A stretch of 64,000 nucleotides of DNA, from positions 1 through 64,000 of the forward strand of contig NZ_JAIXYH010000040.1 of assembly GCF_027490375.1 (NCBI RefSeq), written 5' to 3'. Within the stretch, counting starts at the first letter, position 1, and each line of letters starts with the position of its first letter. The position numbers and the translations under genes were made by a program. The notes below the pieces were generated by a model. It was not told the origin of the DNA. It saw only the letters and a list, made by a program, of their open reading frames with translations, and did not search any database. The stretch comes from Flavobacterium sp. (GTDB taxonomy: Bacteria > Bacteroidota > Bacteroidia > Flavobacteriales > Flavobacteriaceae). Positions 43,996 to 52,045 of the stretch are shown here, in pieces.

Positions 43996-44403
43996 ATGAA
44001 ATACAGCGCTATAACATATATTCTAGGCGTTTTAACCGTTATTGGTTTTTTCTTGACATATCTAATAGAGCGCCAAAAAGAAAACAAGCTTATTCCGATT
44101 ACGTGCAAAGTTCTAAACTACGAGTGCTCTGGAAGAGCTGCTAACACTTCATTTATTTTTAATGACAAGGTTTATGCTGTTGGTGGTGCCCCAGAAGAAC
44201 TTTGCGATAATAACAACGCGAAGAAAAACTACGCCACTTTTTATTACTACAAGAACAGTGATTCCTTTTATTTAACGAATTCAACAAACTCAAAAGTTTA
44301 CTTGTACTTCGCTTTCGGGGGATTTTTAATTTTTATGATACCTTTTTTATTAAGAAAAATAGATCGTCTGGTCTGGAGTAAAGAACTTAAAAAATCTAAA
44401 TAA
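43996..44403 (+). CDS. Small membrane protein with two helices, putative immunity
   Basis: 135 residues from this ATG (an in-frame TTG 12 bases upstream is possible). One membrane helix is near the N-terminus (YILGVLTVIGFFLTYLIE) and one near the C-terminus (VYLYFAFGGFLIFMIPFLL). The loop between (about 75 residues) carries two cysteines (VLNYECSGRA, EELCDNN). It resembles small two-TM immunity proteins that protect the inner membrane. No named family recognised. Confidence 0.5.
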   Translation: MKYSAITYILGVLTVIGFFLTYLIERQKENKLIPITCKVLNYECSGRAANTSFIFNDKVYAVGGAPEELCDNNNAKKNYATFYYYKNSDSFYLTNSTNSKVYLYFAFGGFLIFMIPFLLRKIDRLVWSKELKKSK

Positions 44404-44447
44404 CAGGCAACCCTAATCACAAGGTCGATTTTATTTGATTTTTTTTT

Positions 44448-44597
44448 TATGGAGCCATCGCAGGCATTAACATCGGTTCGAAAGTAGCACAAAATCGAAA
44501 ACTAGATTTAATTCAAAATGATGATAGAGCCATTCCAGGTTTATACTCCTGTTACATTCAAGACTTGTATTTTGAAATTGCGTTTCCTCAAAGATAA
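44448..44597 (+). pseudogene. Decayed coding fragment
   Basis: A 49-codon frame with no start: YGAIAGINIGSKVAQNRKLD, LIQNDDRAIPGLYSCYIQDL, YFEIAFPQR, stop. A second broken frame to about 44815 ends in a membrane helix and a basic tail (VTIGVCVLIYGIYSFLIRRKR). Together they suggest one or two disrupted small membrane proteins. Confidence 0.4.
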
Positions 44598-44979
44598 AAG
44601 TATGAATCCGGACAATAATCACGAGAAAGTTCTGTATCGCATCCCTTTACAAGAAAATATTTTGTCTGCGTTCTTAATTCTATTTTATTTGGCGCGGATT
44701 TTAAGCGGTGTGCGGATTATATTCCCTTTCAGAGTTTGGAGCCGTAATGACATCTTCGCTCGTGACTATTGGCGTTTGTGTTCTAATCTATGGAATTTAT
44801 AGTTTTTTAATACGCCGGAAGCGCTCTTAAATTAGTTTTCCAACGGCGCAGTGCAAAAACCATTACATGCTCCTTTTTCCAAATTGCTTAAACGACTACA
44901 ATTTAAAGTGATTTTGTTATAAAAATCTAACTTAGCAACTGGATGGATTTTTTAGGGAGTAGTACATATAACAAAAAGA

Positions 44980-45543
44980 ATGAAAACAAACACGAAACAG
45001 TTGGAAAGAATATCGCTCAAACGTAGATTCAAAACACAATCGGAAAACCAAAGTAAAATAATTTTGTTTTTTGCTGCGCTTTTCACTATTCTGTTTTTGA
45101 ATCAAAGTTGCATTACAGCCGTTGAGCAAATTAAAAAAGCACGTGCAAATTTTTCTGGTCCAAACCTAACTATCTACAAATATATGGGCCTTTCGTCTTT
45201 AGGTAACGAGATAAATGAAAAATCGTTTTGGAGTATGGGTTGGGGCGAAGGAGAGTTTATGATTAGAATATCGAGTGCCATTAGTATTGCAGATGTAAAG
45301 AATAACGTTAAAAACATGCCTTCAACTGAAGAGTTTATGGGAACTTACAAGTTTGCATTTGTAGAAAAAGACGACGACACGATTTATGCATCACAAAATC
45401 TAAAAAACTGGGCGATTGTACGCGGGAAAAACAGAGCATACTTTAGCATCGAGGATCAGCCAATTTCCAAAAAAGATTCAAGTTTTATCAACAAGATGCG
45501 ACAAGCTGAACCTATTCTAAACGAATGTAAAATGCTCAATTAA
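44980..45543 (+). CDS. Membrane-anchored or lipoprotein-like protein, putative immunity
   Basis: 187 residues. A basic N-terminus of about 25 residues precedes a hydrophobic stretch ending in FLNQSC, which resembles a late lipobox, so either lipidation or a signal anchor is possible. The mature part (YKYMGLSSLGNEINEKSFWS, FMIRISSAISIADVKNNVKN, FAFVEKDDDTIYASQNLKNW) is not recognised. A coding-like frame without start (about 44934-45026, ending KHETVGKNIAQT stop) overlaps its beginning in another frame and may be a toxin tail. Confidence 0.5.
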   Translation: MKTNTKQLERISLKRRFKTQSENQSKIILFFAALFTILFLNQSCITAVEQIKKARANFSGPNLTIYKYMGLSSLGNEINEKSFWSMGWGEGEFMIRISSAISIADVKNNVKNMPSTEEFMGTYKFAFVEKDDDTIYASQNLKNWAIVRGKNRAYFSIEDQPISKKDSSFINKMRQAEPILNECKMLN

Positions 45544-45813
45544 TTTTTGTGCCAGGAAAGGCGGGCGAGAATGCATTTAAGAAACACGTATTGGTTGGGC
45601 GTAGGTGCATCACAAGATTTTTAGACGTTTTCGTATATTGGCGACAGTCTTTATAATTGAAAAAAACATGAAAATACTTCAGGATTCATAGACTTTTTTT
45701 TCGAGAAGTATAAGTGAAAAGATCTTCAGTAAGCACAAAAAACACCTTACTTTTTACCACGAAAACGCATCAATTCTAACTATCTTATTGTCACGAACTT
45801 TAGTCTCAACGGA

Positions 45814-46287
45814 ATGGCTGAAAGAAAAACCATGTACGACATACCCTTTCTAAAAAGCAATATACTTACGCGGTTATTATTCAGAAGACTAGCTGTTTTT
45901 TCAGTGTCTAAATTGGGTTTTACCTTAACGTTTCCTTCTAATGTTTGGAGATTTCGTCGAGTGCATAAAAATGTGTACTGGTTCATAAATGAAAAAAGCA
46001 ATCAAGCGCTGATTTTGAATTATTATACGGACGATTCTTACACTTTTGAAGATGTTAAATCTGCATTCCAGGGCAATTTTTCAGAAACTAAAATTGGTGA
46101 ATACAATGCGCTAATGTATTGCAAACGTTTCATAGACGATTCTATATCTCAATACGAATGGATTATAGTCGACGGTGGCAGAAAAGTCATTTTTTCTTAT
46201 TCTATTTTAGACGAGAAATCCGACTTTGAAAAAGATAGAGATTATGAGGACGCTAATGAAATTTTGAACACGTTGAAAATAAAATAA
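45814..46287 (+). CDS. Putative immunity protein
   Basis: 157 residues; an ATG at 45832 (MYDIPFLKS) is an alternative start. No clear signal peptide. A beta-rich domain (VYWFINEKSNQALILNYYTD, EYNALMYCKRFIDDSISQYEW, KVIFSYSILDEKS) resembles small DUF-type immunity proteins. Orphan in the array; flanked by about 270 and 210 bases with no intact gene. Confidence 0.5.
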   Translation: MAERKTMYDIPFLKSNILTRLLFRRLAVFSVSKLGFTLTFPSNVWRFRRVHKNVYWFINEKSNQALILNYYTDDSYTFEDVKSAFQGNFSETKIGEYNALMYCKRFIDDSISQYEWIIVDGGRKVIFSYSILDEKSDFEKDRDYEDANEILNTLKIK

Positions 46288-46570
46288 AATATCCCGAATA
46301 TTAACTTGTTTCGGCGCAATTAATGAAATAACTTTTATGAAAAAGCCCCATTAAAGAAGCTATTTAAGTCTTAATTGAAATTGGGAGTTACGGTAAGTGG
46401 TCGGTTTTTGAACAGATAAAAAATACTGTTAATTTAACTATTTGTAAGAAAAACAGCAGGAATACATCAAATTTTTCGCGGGAACAAATTTTTTAAGGGT
46501 TGATGAGCCATATGGATTCTACTTTTTCGAACAGCTTGCTATTCCAGTTGTTGTCATCACTTTATAATGA

Positions 46571-46764
46571 AATTGTTGCTCCAAGAAAACTAAATTATTA
46601 CAGCGTAGTGTTGGCGCAATCGTTAGTTTTGCTCTTAAAAATGAAACAGCAAAAATTAATGCTAAAAACGTGGAGAATGCTTGACTCAACCAATTAAAAA
46701 AGATAAAGATATAATTTCAAAAAGTTTAAACGAAGGCTGGCATGAGGGGAAAAAACCTGATTAA
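46571..46764 (+). pseudogene. Frameshifted toxin C-terminal remnant overlapping an immunity gene
   Basis: One frame (46571-46684) gives RSVGAIVSFALKNETAKINA and KNVENA stop. The next frame continues LTQPIKKDKDIISKSLNEGW and HEGKKPD, stopping at 46762-46764. Read with a single frameshift near 46680 they join into one plausible C-terminus that overlaps the following lipoprotein gene by 23 bases. Confidence 0.5.
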
Positions 46765-47272
46765 AGAAATCGGAAATAATAAATTATTATTTTATTTGTT
46801 GATCTGTCTTCAATTAAGTTGTGATGATAGACAGTACGCCTTTAAACAAGACACAAAAACGCTTCCCGAGTCTTATCTTGAATATGCATTTGATGTACAA
46901 AAAGGTAACGAGATTTTATCTTTTCTTTTAGATACAGAAAAGAAAGAAATAGACATACTTCTTTATAAAAACCGCAAGCTTTCAACTGAGTTTTCCCTTA
47001 GTGTAAATCAGGAAAAAACGAATCACTTTTTACATGTGGTTAATCGACAAATATTGATAGATCAACTTCTTAAAATAACCAAGTCCAATGGAGAATTTCG
47101 CTTGCAATTTTCTATAAGTAACGGTCGAAACGTAATGTCAACAACCTATAACAAAATAGCGAACTTTCGTAGAGAGGTGTCCCCTGAGTTCAATAACCTC
47201 ATTTTATTTCTTAGAAAAGAAAAATTGGTAAACGAATTTTTTAAGGAAAAACAGCCGTATGAAAATAATTAA
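46742..47272 (+). CDS. Lipoprotein, putative immunity
   Basis: 176 residues with a lipoprotein signal (LLICLQLSC). Mostly alternating strands and helices (YAFDVQKGNEILSFLLDTEK, NHFLHVVNRQILIDQLLKIT). No family recognised. Its start overlaps the tail of a frameshifted toxin remnant, and its end overlaps the start of the next lipoprotein gene by 14 bases, so the two lipoproteins are coexpressed. Confidence 0.6.
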   Translation: MRGKNLIKEIGNNKLLFYLLICLQLSCDDRQYAFKQDTKTLPESYLEYAFDVQKGNEILSFLLDTEKKEIDILLYKNRKLSTEFSLSVNQEKTNHFLHVVNRQILIDQLLKITKSNGEFRLQFSISNGRNVMSTTYNKIANFRREVSPEFNNLILFLRKEKLVNEFFKEKQPYENN

Positions 47273-47723
47273 AAGCTACTCCTTCCTTCTTTTAGCCGTT
47301 TTAGTTGCGTGCACAGAGCCCAAGAGCAAACAGCGTAGTGATTTCTCAAGTATTAAAAAATACAAAATCATTTACACAAATAACAGCTATTCCGAGCTGA
47401 TAGTTTTCGACAATAATGACACAATCTACCTCACAGATAGCATTCAAAAAGACTTGCAGTTATACGTGAAAGTACCCGCGAATAATGAAACAACACAAAA
47501 AATAAGAAGAGACATTATCAATCATTTGAATAAAAAGACACTACTTATTGATAGAAATCATGCTCTACATCAGGGATATTTAGAGATAAGCGTCGAAAAT
47601 GGCTTAAATCGGAGTAGTTTAATACAAGTCGAAGTCGACAAAAATATATCGGTCTCCAGACCTATTAGTGAGTTATTGCGCGACTTAAAAATTCGGTATA
47701 AAGAGGTGGACAAAATTTTTTAG
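47259..47723 (+). CDS. Lipoprotein, putative immunity
   Basis: 154 residues with a strong lipobox (LAVLVAC). The mature region includes YKIIYTNNSYSELIVFDNND, LYVKVPANNETTQKIRRDII and a C-terminal helix. No family recognised. It overlaps the upstream lipoprotein gene by 14 bases in another frame. The two may be two immunity factors for one toxin, or one immunity gene plus an accessory. Confidence 0.6.
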   Translation: MKIIKSYSFLLLAVLVACTEPKSKQRSDFSSIKKYKIIYTNNSYSELIVFDNNDTIYLTDSIQKDLQLYVKVPANNETTQKIRRDIINHLNKKTLLIDRNHALHQGYLEISVENGLNRSSLIQVEVDKNISVSRPISELLRDLKIRYKEVDKIF

Positions 47724-47912
47724 CAAAGCGAATATCTATAAGCAATAAATCTCTCAAGTAATCGCATAGAAATTCATACTGCATGTATGCGTAGAAACCA
47801 AAAGTTTTAATCAGTGGCGTCGTGAGTTTTTTACAAAAAAAGTGTTTTAACCAGGGTTCGATGTTAAAATCGAAGTTAGTAATCATGTAAATAGTTGGTT
47901 AATACCAAATTA

Positions 47913-48017
47913 ATGGTTAGCTTCAAAATTGTAGATGAAAGTTTTGATTCTTCCAGTCAAAACGTTTACTTCAAGCGATCTAACAATAATTTTTATGGTG
48001 AACTCGCGTTTTTTTAG
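47913..48017 (+). pseudogene. Decayed coding fragment
   Basis: A 34-codon frame: MVSFKIVDESFDSSSQNVYF, KRSNNNFYGELAFF, stop. It begins with ATG but is far too short and is probably a piece of a disrupted gene. It is followed closely by the fragment leading into the gene at 48135. Confidence 0.35.
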
Positions 48018-48134
48018 TAACACCCGTTGTATAAATCGGAAAAACAGGCTAATTCTGAAACTTTAGCACAAAACGAAGCCTCATTTGACGTAACAACGGT
48101 AGATAATTGGAGCCAAAAAATCGTAAAAGCTATT

Positions 48135-48458
48135 ATGAGACATTTTTTTATCCATTTTCTATTTCTTACATTGATAGTAAATAACGGAAGCTATACCGAG
48201 TGGGAATCACAGGGCCAAAGTAGAAGATATTCCGTAAAAATTTACGACAAGAAAATAGAGATTTTAATTGTTACTGCTAAAGGCGAATCCGCATTCAGTT
48301 ATCCTTTTTTAGATCCGAAGAAGAAAATCTTTAAAATGGAAGAAATTAAGTATTGCTACAATATCGTAGATGAAAGATTATATATAAATTACTACGAAAA
48401 GAAAGTGAGAATTTCGGTAGACGAAATAATAACCCTAGTGTTTAAAAGGAAGACGTAA
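48135..48458 (+). CDS. Small secreted or membrane-anchored protein, putative immunity
   Basis: 107 residues from MRHFFIHFLFLTLIVNNG, a short signal-like hydrophobic stretch. The open frame extends 108 bases further upstream (SEKQANSETLAQNEASFDVT, TVDNWSQKIVKAI), which reads like a toxin tail that lost its stop codon and became fused. The mature domain (WESQGQSRRYSVKIYDKKIE, LIVTAKGESAFSYPFLDPKK) is unassigned. Confidence 0.45.
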   Translation: MRHFFIHFLFLTLIVNNGSYTEWESQGQSRRYSVKIYDKKIEILIVTAKGESAFSYPFLDPKKKIFKMEEIKYCYNIVDERLYINYYEKKVRISVDEIITLVFKRKT

Positions 48459-48782
48459 ATTGCTGTAAAAATCAATTTGTCAGCAAGTTTACTAGCTGAT
48501 TTTAAAATTCAGGAACGCTTATTTCCACGTAGTAAGCTGATAATTTCCGGCACATCAAACCTAATTAAGAACCTTTAAATTTGATTCTAGAAAAAGTAAC
48601 TTTCAAAACTGATTTTCTCATCTTGAATCCATTTGCTTATGGCGAAGAAATTTTGTTGAGACAACAAATAGCTTAAAACTACTTTAGCTGTTTTATTTAA
48701 AGATTAAGTCGGGATTGAGAAACTAAAGCCTTCGGATAAATTTAATCATTAAAATGTTCAGGAACCGGTAACGAAATCGACA
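48459..48782. other. Intergenic region without intact gene
   Basis: 324 AT-rich bases with frames broken throughout. No RHS core signature, promoter or terminator that I can support. Confidence 0.4.
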
Positions 48783-49265
48783 ATGAAAACAAATAAACTG
48801 ATTCTAATACTGCTAATTAACCTAAGTTGGTCGTGTCTTTCCCAAACAAGGGTAGTAATCGAGAATTTGGAACGAAATTATCAGAATTGCCTTGATAAAG
48901 GAATTAATATGAAAGCTTGTTCACAAGATTTTTACATAAAGATGGACTCGATGTTAAATGTGGTTTATAAATCCATAAAACTAAAGATGAGTACCACACA
49001 ACGCGACAAAATAACTTTAGAACAAAGAGAATGGCTTAAAAAAAGAGATTTATATTTTAAAAAAGCATGGTCTCTTGCAAGAAGTGAAGGAGACGGTCTG
49101 TCGTCAGAAGACATAGAAATGATAGCAATAGATAAAAAAGCACAATTTGTTAAGGATCGCGTTTTAAGTTTAATAAATTACATTCAGACAAATAGAAATT
49201 CAACGTTAAAACGCAGCTATGAAGCTGATGAGGCTGGACTAATTCCCGTTTCGATTGTTTACTAG
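48783..49265 (+). CDS. LprI/DUF1311-like secreted protein
   Basis: 160 residues with a signal peptide (LILILLINLSWSCLSQ; the cysteine could also be lipidated). The mature part YQNCLDKGINMKACSQDFYIKMDS, LNVVYKSIKLKM and TLEQREWLKKRDLYFKKAW matches the LprI (DUF1311) pattern, with the two-cysteine helical hairpin and the QREWLK.RD motif. LprI-type proteins are periplasmic; some inhibit lysozyme and others act as toxin immunity factors. It lies in the orphan array. Confidence 0.7.
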   Translation: MKTNKLILILLINLSWSCLSQTRVVIENLERNYQNCLDKGINMKACSQDFYIKMDSMLNVVYKSIKLKMSTTQRDKITLEQREWLKKRDLYFKKAWSLARSEGDGLSSEDIEMIAIDKKAQFVKDRVLSLINYIQTNRNSTLKRSYEADEAGLIPVSIVY

Positions 49266-49526
49266 AAAGAAAACTAAAACTCGAAGAAAAAGAATAAAAA
49301 CATTTTCAGAGTCAGACAAAATTTTCACTGTTGTCCAAAGATATTAATACTACTAAATGATAACTTATCTGCCAGAGGGTATCGGTAGGAATTTTGTGCT
49401 TAAGCAGATGTATTTGGAAAAGTACTCAGAATTTGAAAGTGACAAATAGTATAAATGCAACTCTTTTTGAAACGCCAATTTTATACATTTACCTCACGTT
49501 TTAATACAAGATGTTGCTATTTCTTT

Positions 49527-49655
49527 CGTCTACTCATACACAACGGAAGATACCGTTATACGTTCCAAGAACAAGAACAAGACGAGGAAAAAAATGACGA
49601 TGGAAAACGCCAAGTTCAAAGTCTACAACTGGAAATGAAGTCGGTGATTAATTGA
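49527..49655 (+). pseudogene. RHS core 3'-end remnant
   Basis: Frame RLLIHNGRYRYTFQEQEQDE, then EKNDDGKRQVQSLQLEMKSV and IN stop. LLIHN-GRYRY-F-EQEQDEE corresponds to [18 protein letters not shown] in the fragment at 40751 and is more degraded. It ends directly before the next lipoprotein-like gene. Confidence 0.6.
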
Positions 49656-49708
49656 ATGCTCTTGAAAAAGGAGAGGGTATTAAAAAAGGGACAAAAACCA
49701 CAGTGATT

Positions 49709-50152
49709 ATGAGCCAATTGGTACTACAAAAAATTTATAATTTTCTCAAAAAAGCTATCCCGCTCTGTGTTCTTTTAGCCAGCTATAGCTGCAAAGAAAG
49801 GTCATTTAATGAACCTACGGAAAATATCAATGATTTGCACAAAAAGTTTAAAAAAGGGGACTTAATTAGTTATGAAAAATTAAAGACCACTTATCTTGAT
49901 TATACGCCCGAAATATTTATCCCGATAGCTAAATATGCAGCCGATTCATTGAGATACATACCCGCTCATTTGGATGTGTTTGAAAGTTACTTTGACAAAT
50001 ATAACTTCGATCATGATAGCGTTGAAAAAGCTGACCTAATTAAAATGTCGAAAAATGATAGAACTGAAGCGCTGTACTACTTAGAAAAGGCTATAAGATA
50101 CGACGATACTTTGGCTAACCGTTACAAAGTGCTTTTAGCTGAAAGTCGGTAG
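49709..50152 (+). CDS. Lipoprotein-like protein, putative immunity
   Basis: 147 residues from this ATG; the frame is open back to 49652. A hydrophobic signal ends in LLASYSC, a poor lipobox. The remainder is helical (IPIAKYAADSLRYIPAHLDV, FESYFDKYNFDHDSVEKADL) with an end that resembles tetratricopeptide-like helices. No family recognised. It follows an RHS core remnant. Confidence 0.5.
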   Translation: MSQLVLQKIYNFLKKAIPLCVLLASYSCKERSFNEPTENINDLHKKFKKGDLISYEKLKTTYLDYTPEIFIPIAKYAADSLRYIPAHLDVFESYFDKYNFDHDSVEKADLIKMSKNDRTEALYYLEKAIRYDDTLANRYKVLLAESR

Positions 50153-50265
50153 AAAAAATGTAGAAAAGTAGCTAATCATCTTCCGAAATCAAGCCTAATC
50201 CCGCTAATTTATAATCCGTGCCTTAACAATTGTTGGTGCCATTCCTTTAACAACTAACCTTATAA

Positions 50266-50349
50266 AACTCCCAAGCAAACATACTAACAAGTAGCATGAG
50301 CAGTTATCAAACTCTCAAGGACGATAAAAAACTACGGACAAAACTATGA
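50266..50349 (+). pseudogene. Toxin C-terminal remnant overlapping an immunity gene
   Basis: A 27-codon frame without a strong start: NSQANILTSSMSSYQTLKDD, KKLRTKL, stop. The TGA overlaps the next ATG as ATGA. Same arrangement as at 41669-41764. Confidence 0.45.
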
Positions 50350-50690
50350 GAACGTTATTATCGATGATTAATTTATTGCTTTTCGTTTCGTGTACATTTG
50401 AAAATAAGAGTGCATGCATTTCAAAAAATAAAGAATATAAACTACTACTAACTCCAGAAATAGTCGATAGCGCCGCTGCTAGAATGATAATTGAAAAGAT
50501 TAAAAATTCGGAACAAATTGGTGGGCCCATTAAAAGTCCGTTTAAAAAAAATCTCGCTCTTGTAAATTTAACGGATAATGATACTTTGATTATAACTTTT
50601 TATGGCCCGGACAGAAAGATGTTTAGCATTAAAAATTGTTATTATCAAAGTGAAGTCTCAGTAATTCCGCATAATTCAAGAAATGAATAA
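50346..50690 (+). CDS. Lipoprotein, putative immunity
   Basis: 114 residues with a lipobox (LLLFVSC). The mature part contains KLLLTPEIVDSAAARMIIEK and LVNLTDNDTLIITFYGPDRK. No family recognised. Translationally coupled to the preceding toxin-tail frame. Confidence 0.55.
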   Translation: MRTLLSMINLLLFVSCTFENKSACISKNKEYKLLLTPEIVDSAAARMIIEKIKNSEQIGGPIKSPFKKNLALVNLTDNDTLIITFYGPDRKMFSIKNCYYQSEVSVIPHNSRNE

Positions 50691-50965
50691 AAATCCTAAA
50701 TCTTAATTAAGTTTAAAGTTATACCCTCGAACACAGTTTGATAAATAATGTAAATTTAAATGCCATTTTTGGTTGAACGGTAGCGGCAGAGGCAAATTAA
50801 AAGCTCGGATTCTAAGTCGGTTTTTTGTGGTTGCGTACTTTCGCAAAACAACATAAAAACGCAGACTAGAACGTTAAAACGTACGTTTACAGCTTAATTC
50901 CGTTTAAAATGAAACTTGTAGTGAAAGTTGTAAAGTGTGTTTTGGAAACAAAACCCCTAACGAAA

Positions 50966-51538
50966 ATGATAAATTTACAATGGAACCCAGAAAAAAAGAT
51001 TATTGTATCTCAAATTAGCCTACTTGTAATCGTGCTCTTTTTTCTTTGCTGCAAAAATGCCTCTAACAGCGAAAGCCTTAATAATCAGGACTCTATAAAC
51101 GTTCAAATTCCTTCGTATTACAAAAAAATTGACTATCACAATTATCTAAAAATGAAAGAGGTAAAGTTGTTTGATTCCACGCCAACATCTGAACTTTATA
51201 TTGACAAGGAAACTTCAAATTTCTTAGTGGTTACCACCAACAAAGAATTTGATTTCAATATTCCAAGCGATAGTGTACAAAAAACGCTGAGGGAGGAATT
51301 TACAAACTTAAAAATCTTGTTTCAAGGCGAAAAATTCATCATTTACCAATCAAAAAGCAATGAACAAAAGCCAAGCGATTCGCCTTTTTGCGAAAACACA
51401 AATCACTGTCAAAGCTATCACATAACAATTGTGGGTAAAAAAAGTAATGTCTATGTTGGGTTAAATTACTTTGAAAACAACAAGAACATGAAAAAGTTAC
51501 ACGATTTTCAAAACATAGCAGCTAAATTTTATAAATAA
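50966..51538 (+). CDS. Lipoprotein, putative immunity
   Basis: 190 residues from MINLQWNPEKKIIVSQ (the frame is open back to an ATG at 50909, which would bury the signal). Hydrophobic stretch LLVIVLFFLCC with two possible lipid-modified cysteines. The mature part is unassigned (YYKKIDYHNYLKMKEVKLFD, FKNLKILFQGEKFIIYQSKS-like) and has a CENTNHC pair. Last gene of the orphan array. Confidence 0.55.
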   Translation: MINLQWNPEKKIIVSQISLLVIVLFFLCCKNASNSESLNNQDSINVQIPSYYKKIDYHNYLKMKEVKLFDSTPTSELYIDKETSNFLVVTTNKEFDFNIPSDSVQKTLREEFTNLKILFQGEKFIIYQSKSNEQKPSDSPFCENTNHCQSYHITIVGKKSNVYVGLNYFENNKNMKKLHDFQNIAAKFYK

Positions 51539-51589
51539 CGTGTGTTCGCTAAGCCGTTTTAGTGTTAAGATTGGAGTATTAAGACTGCG

Positions 51590-51745
51590 TGACGTTCACC
51601 ATTTTACGTATCGTTTTTTTGGAAGCTAGTCCCGATTGCTATCGGGATCGATGAATTCACCACTTAACGTGTCGTTTTGCCTGCCCAAACCCACGTATCG
51701 TCGGTGCCTGAGCTTGTCGAAGGCAGCGTGTCGAAGGCTAGTCTT
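51590..51745. repeat. Second dispersed repeat family, copy 1
   Basis: Contains GTGACGTTCACCATTTTACG, a TCCCGAT / ATCGGGA hairpin (51630-51647), ATTCACCACTTAACGTGTCG, CCACGTATCGTCGGTGCCTG and AGCTTGTCGAAGGC. The same string of modules appears at 59579-59661. Confidence 0.7.
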
Positions 51746-51792
51746 TCATTTCTTCACTTTTTTAGCTTTTTTAAATTCTTTCTATTTTTTCC

Positions 51793-51950
51793 ATTCTTTT
51801 TCGGGTGAGCGATAGCAGCGACATCCTTTTTTGCGCTACGGGATTTCCACTAGGGTTTTCGCAAAAAAGATACAGCGGATAGCGCGACGGCGGCTCCACG
51901 AAACGTTGGCGAAGCGCTATGCATAAGACGCCGGCACCCCCAAAAACCTC
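51793..51950. repeat. Intergenic hairpin element, copy 5
   Basis: Left motif GCGATAGCAGCGACATCC, stem CTTTTTTGCG / CGCAAAAAAG (51826-51835 with 51860-51869), right motif ACAGCGGATAGCGCGACGG and a GCGGC...GCCGGC tail. It precedes the glyS promoter. Confidence 0.85.
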
Positions 51951-52030
51951 AAAAAAACCTCGTGAAGCTAACTTCTTCTAAAACCGCTTTTTGATTTTTT
52001 CAATCGCAAGCGCGCTCTCGAAATTTCTTT

Positions 52031-52038
52031 TACTTTTG
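52031..52038 (+). promoter_or_regulatory. -7 promoter box for glyS
   Basis: TACTTTTG, an exact TAnnTTTG match, 8 bases before the ATG, so the mRNA would have almost no leader. Confidence 0.6.
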
Positions 52039-52045
52039 CAGCATT

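Noticed and set aside
46500-46697. 65-codon plus-strand frame
   Set aside because: It overlaps in another frame a better toxin-tail reading that leads into the 46742 gene; its own product shows no domain or signal.
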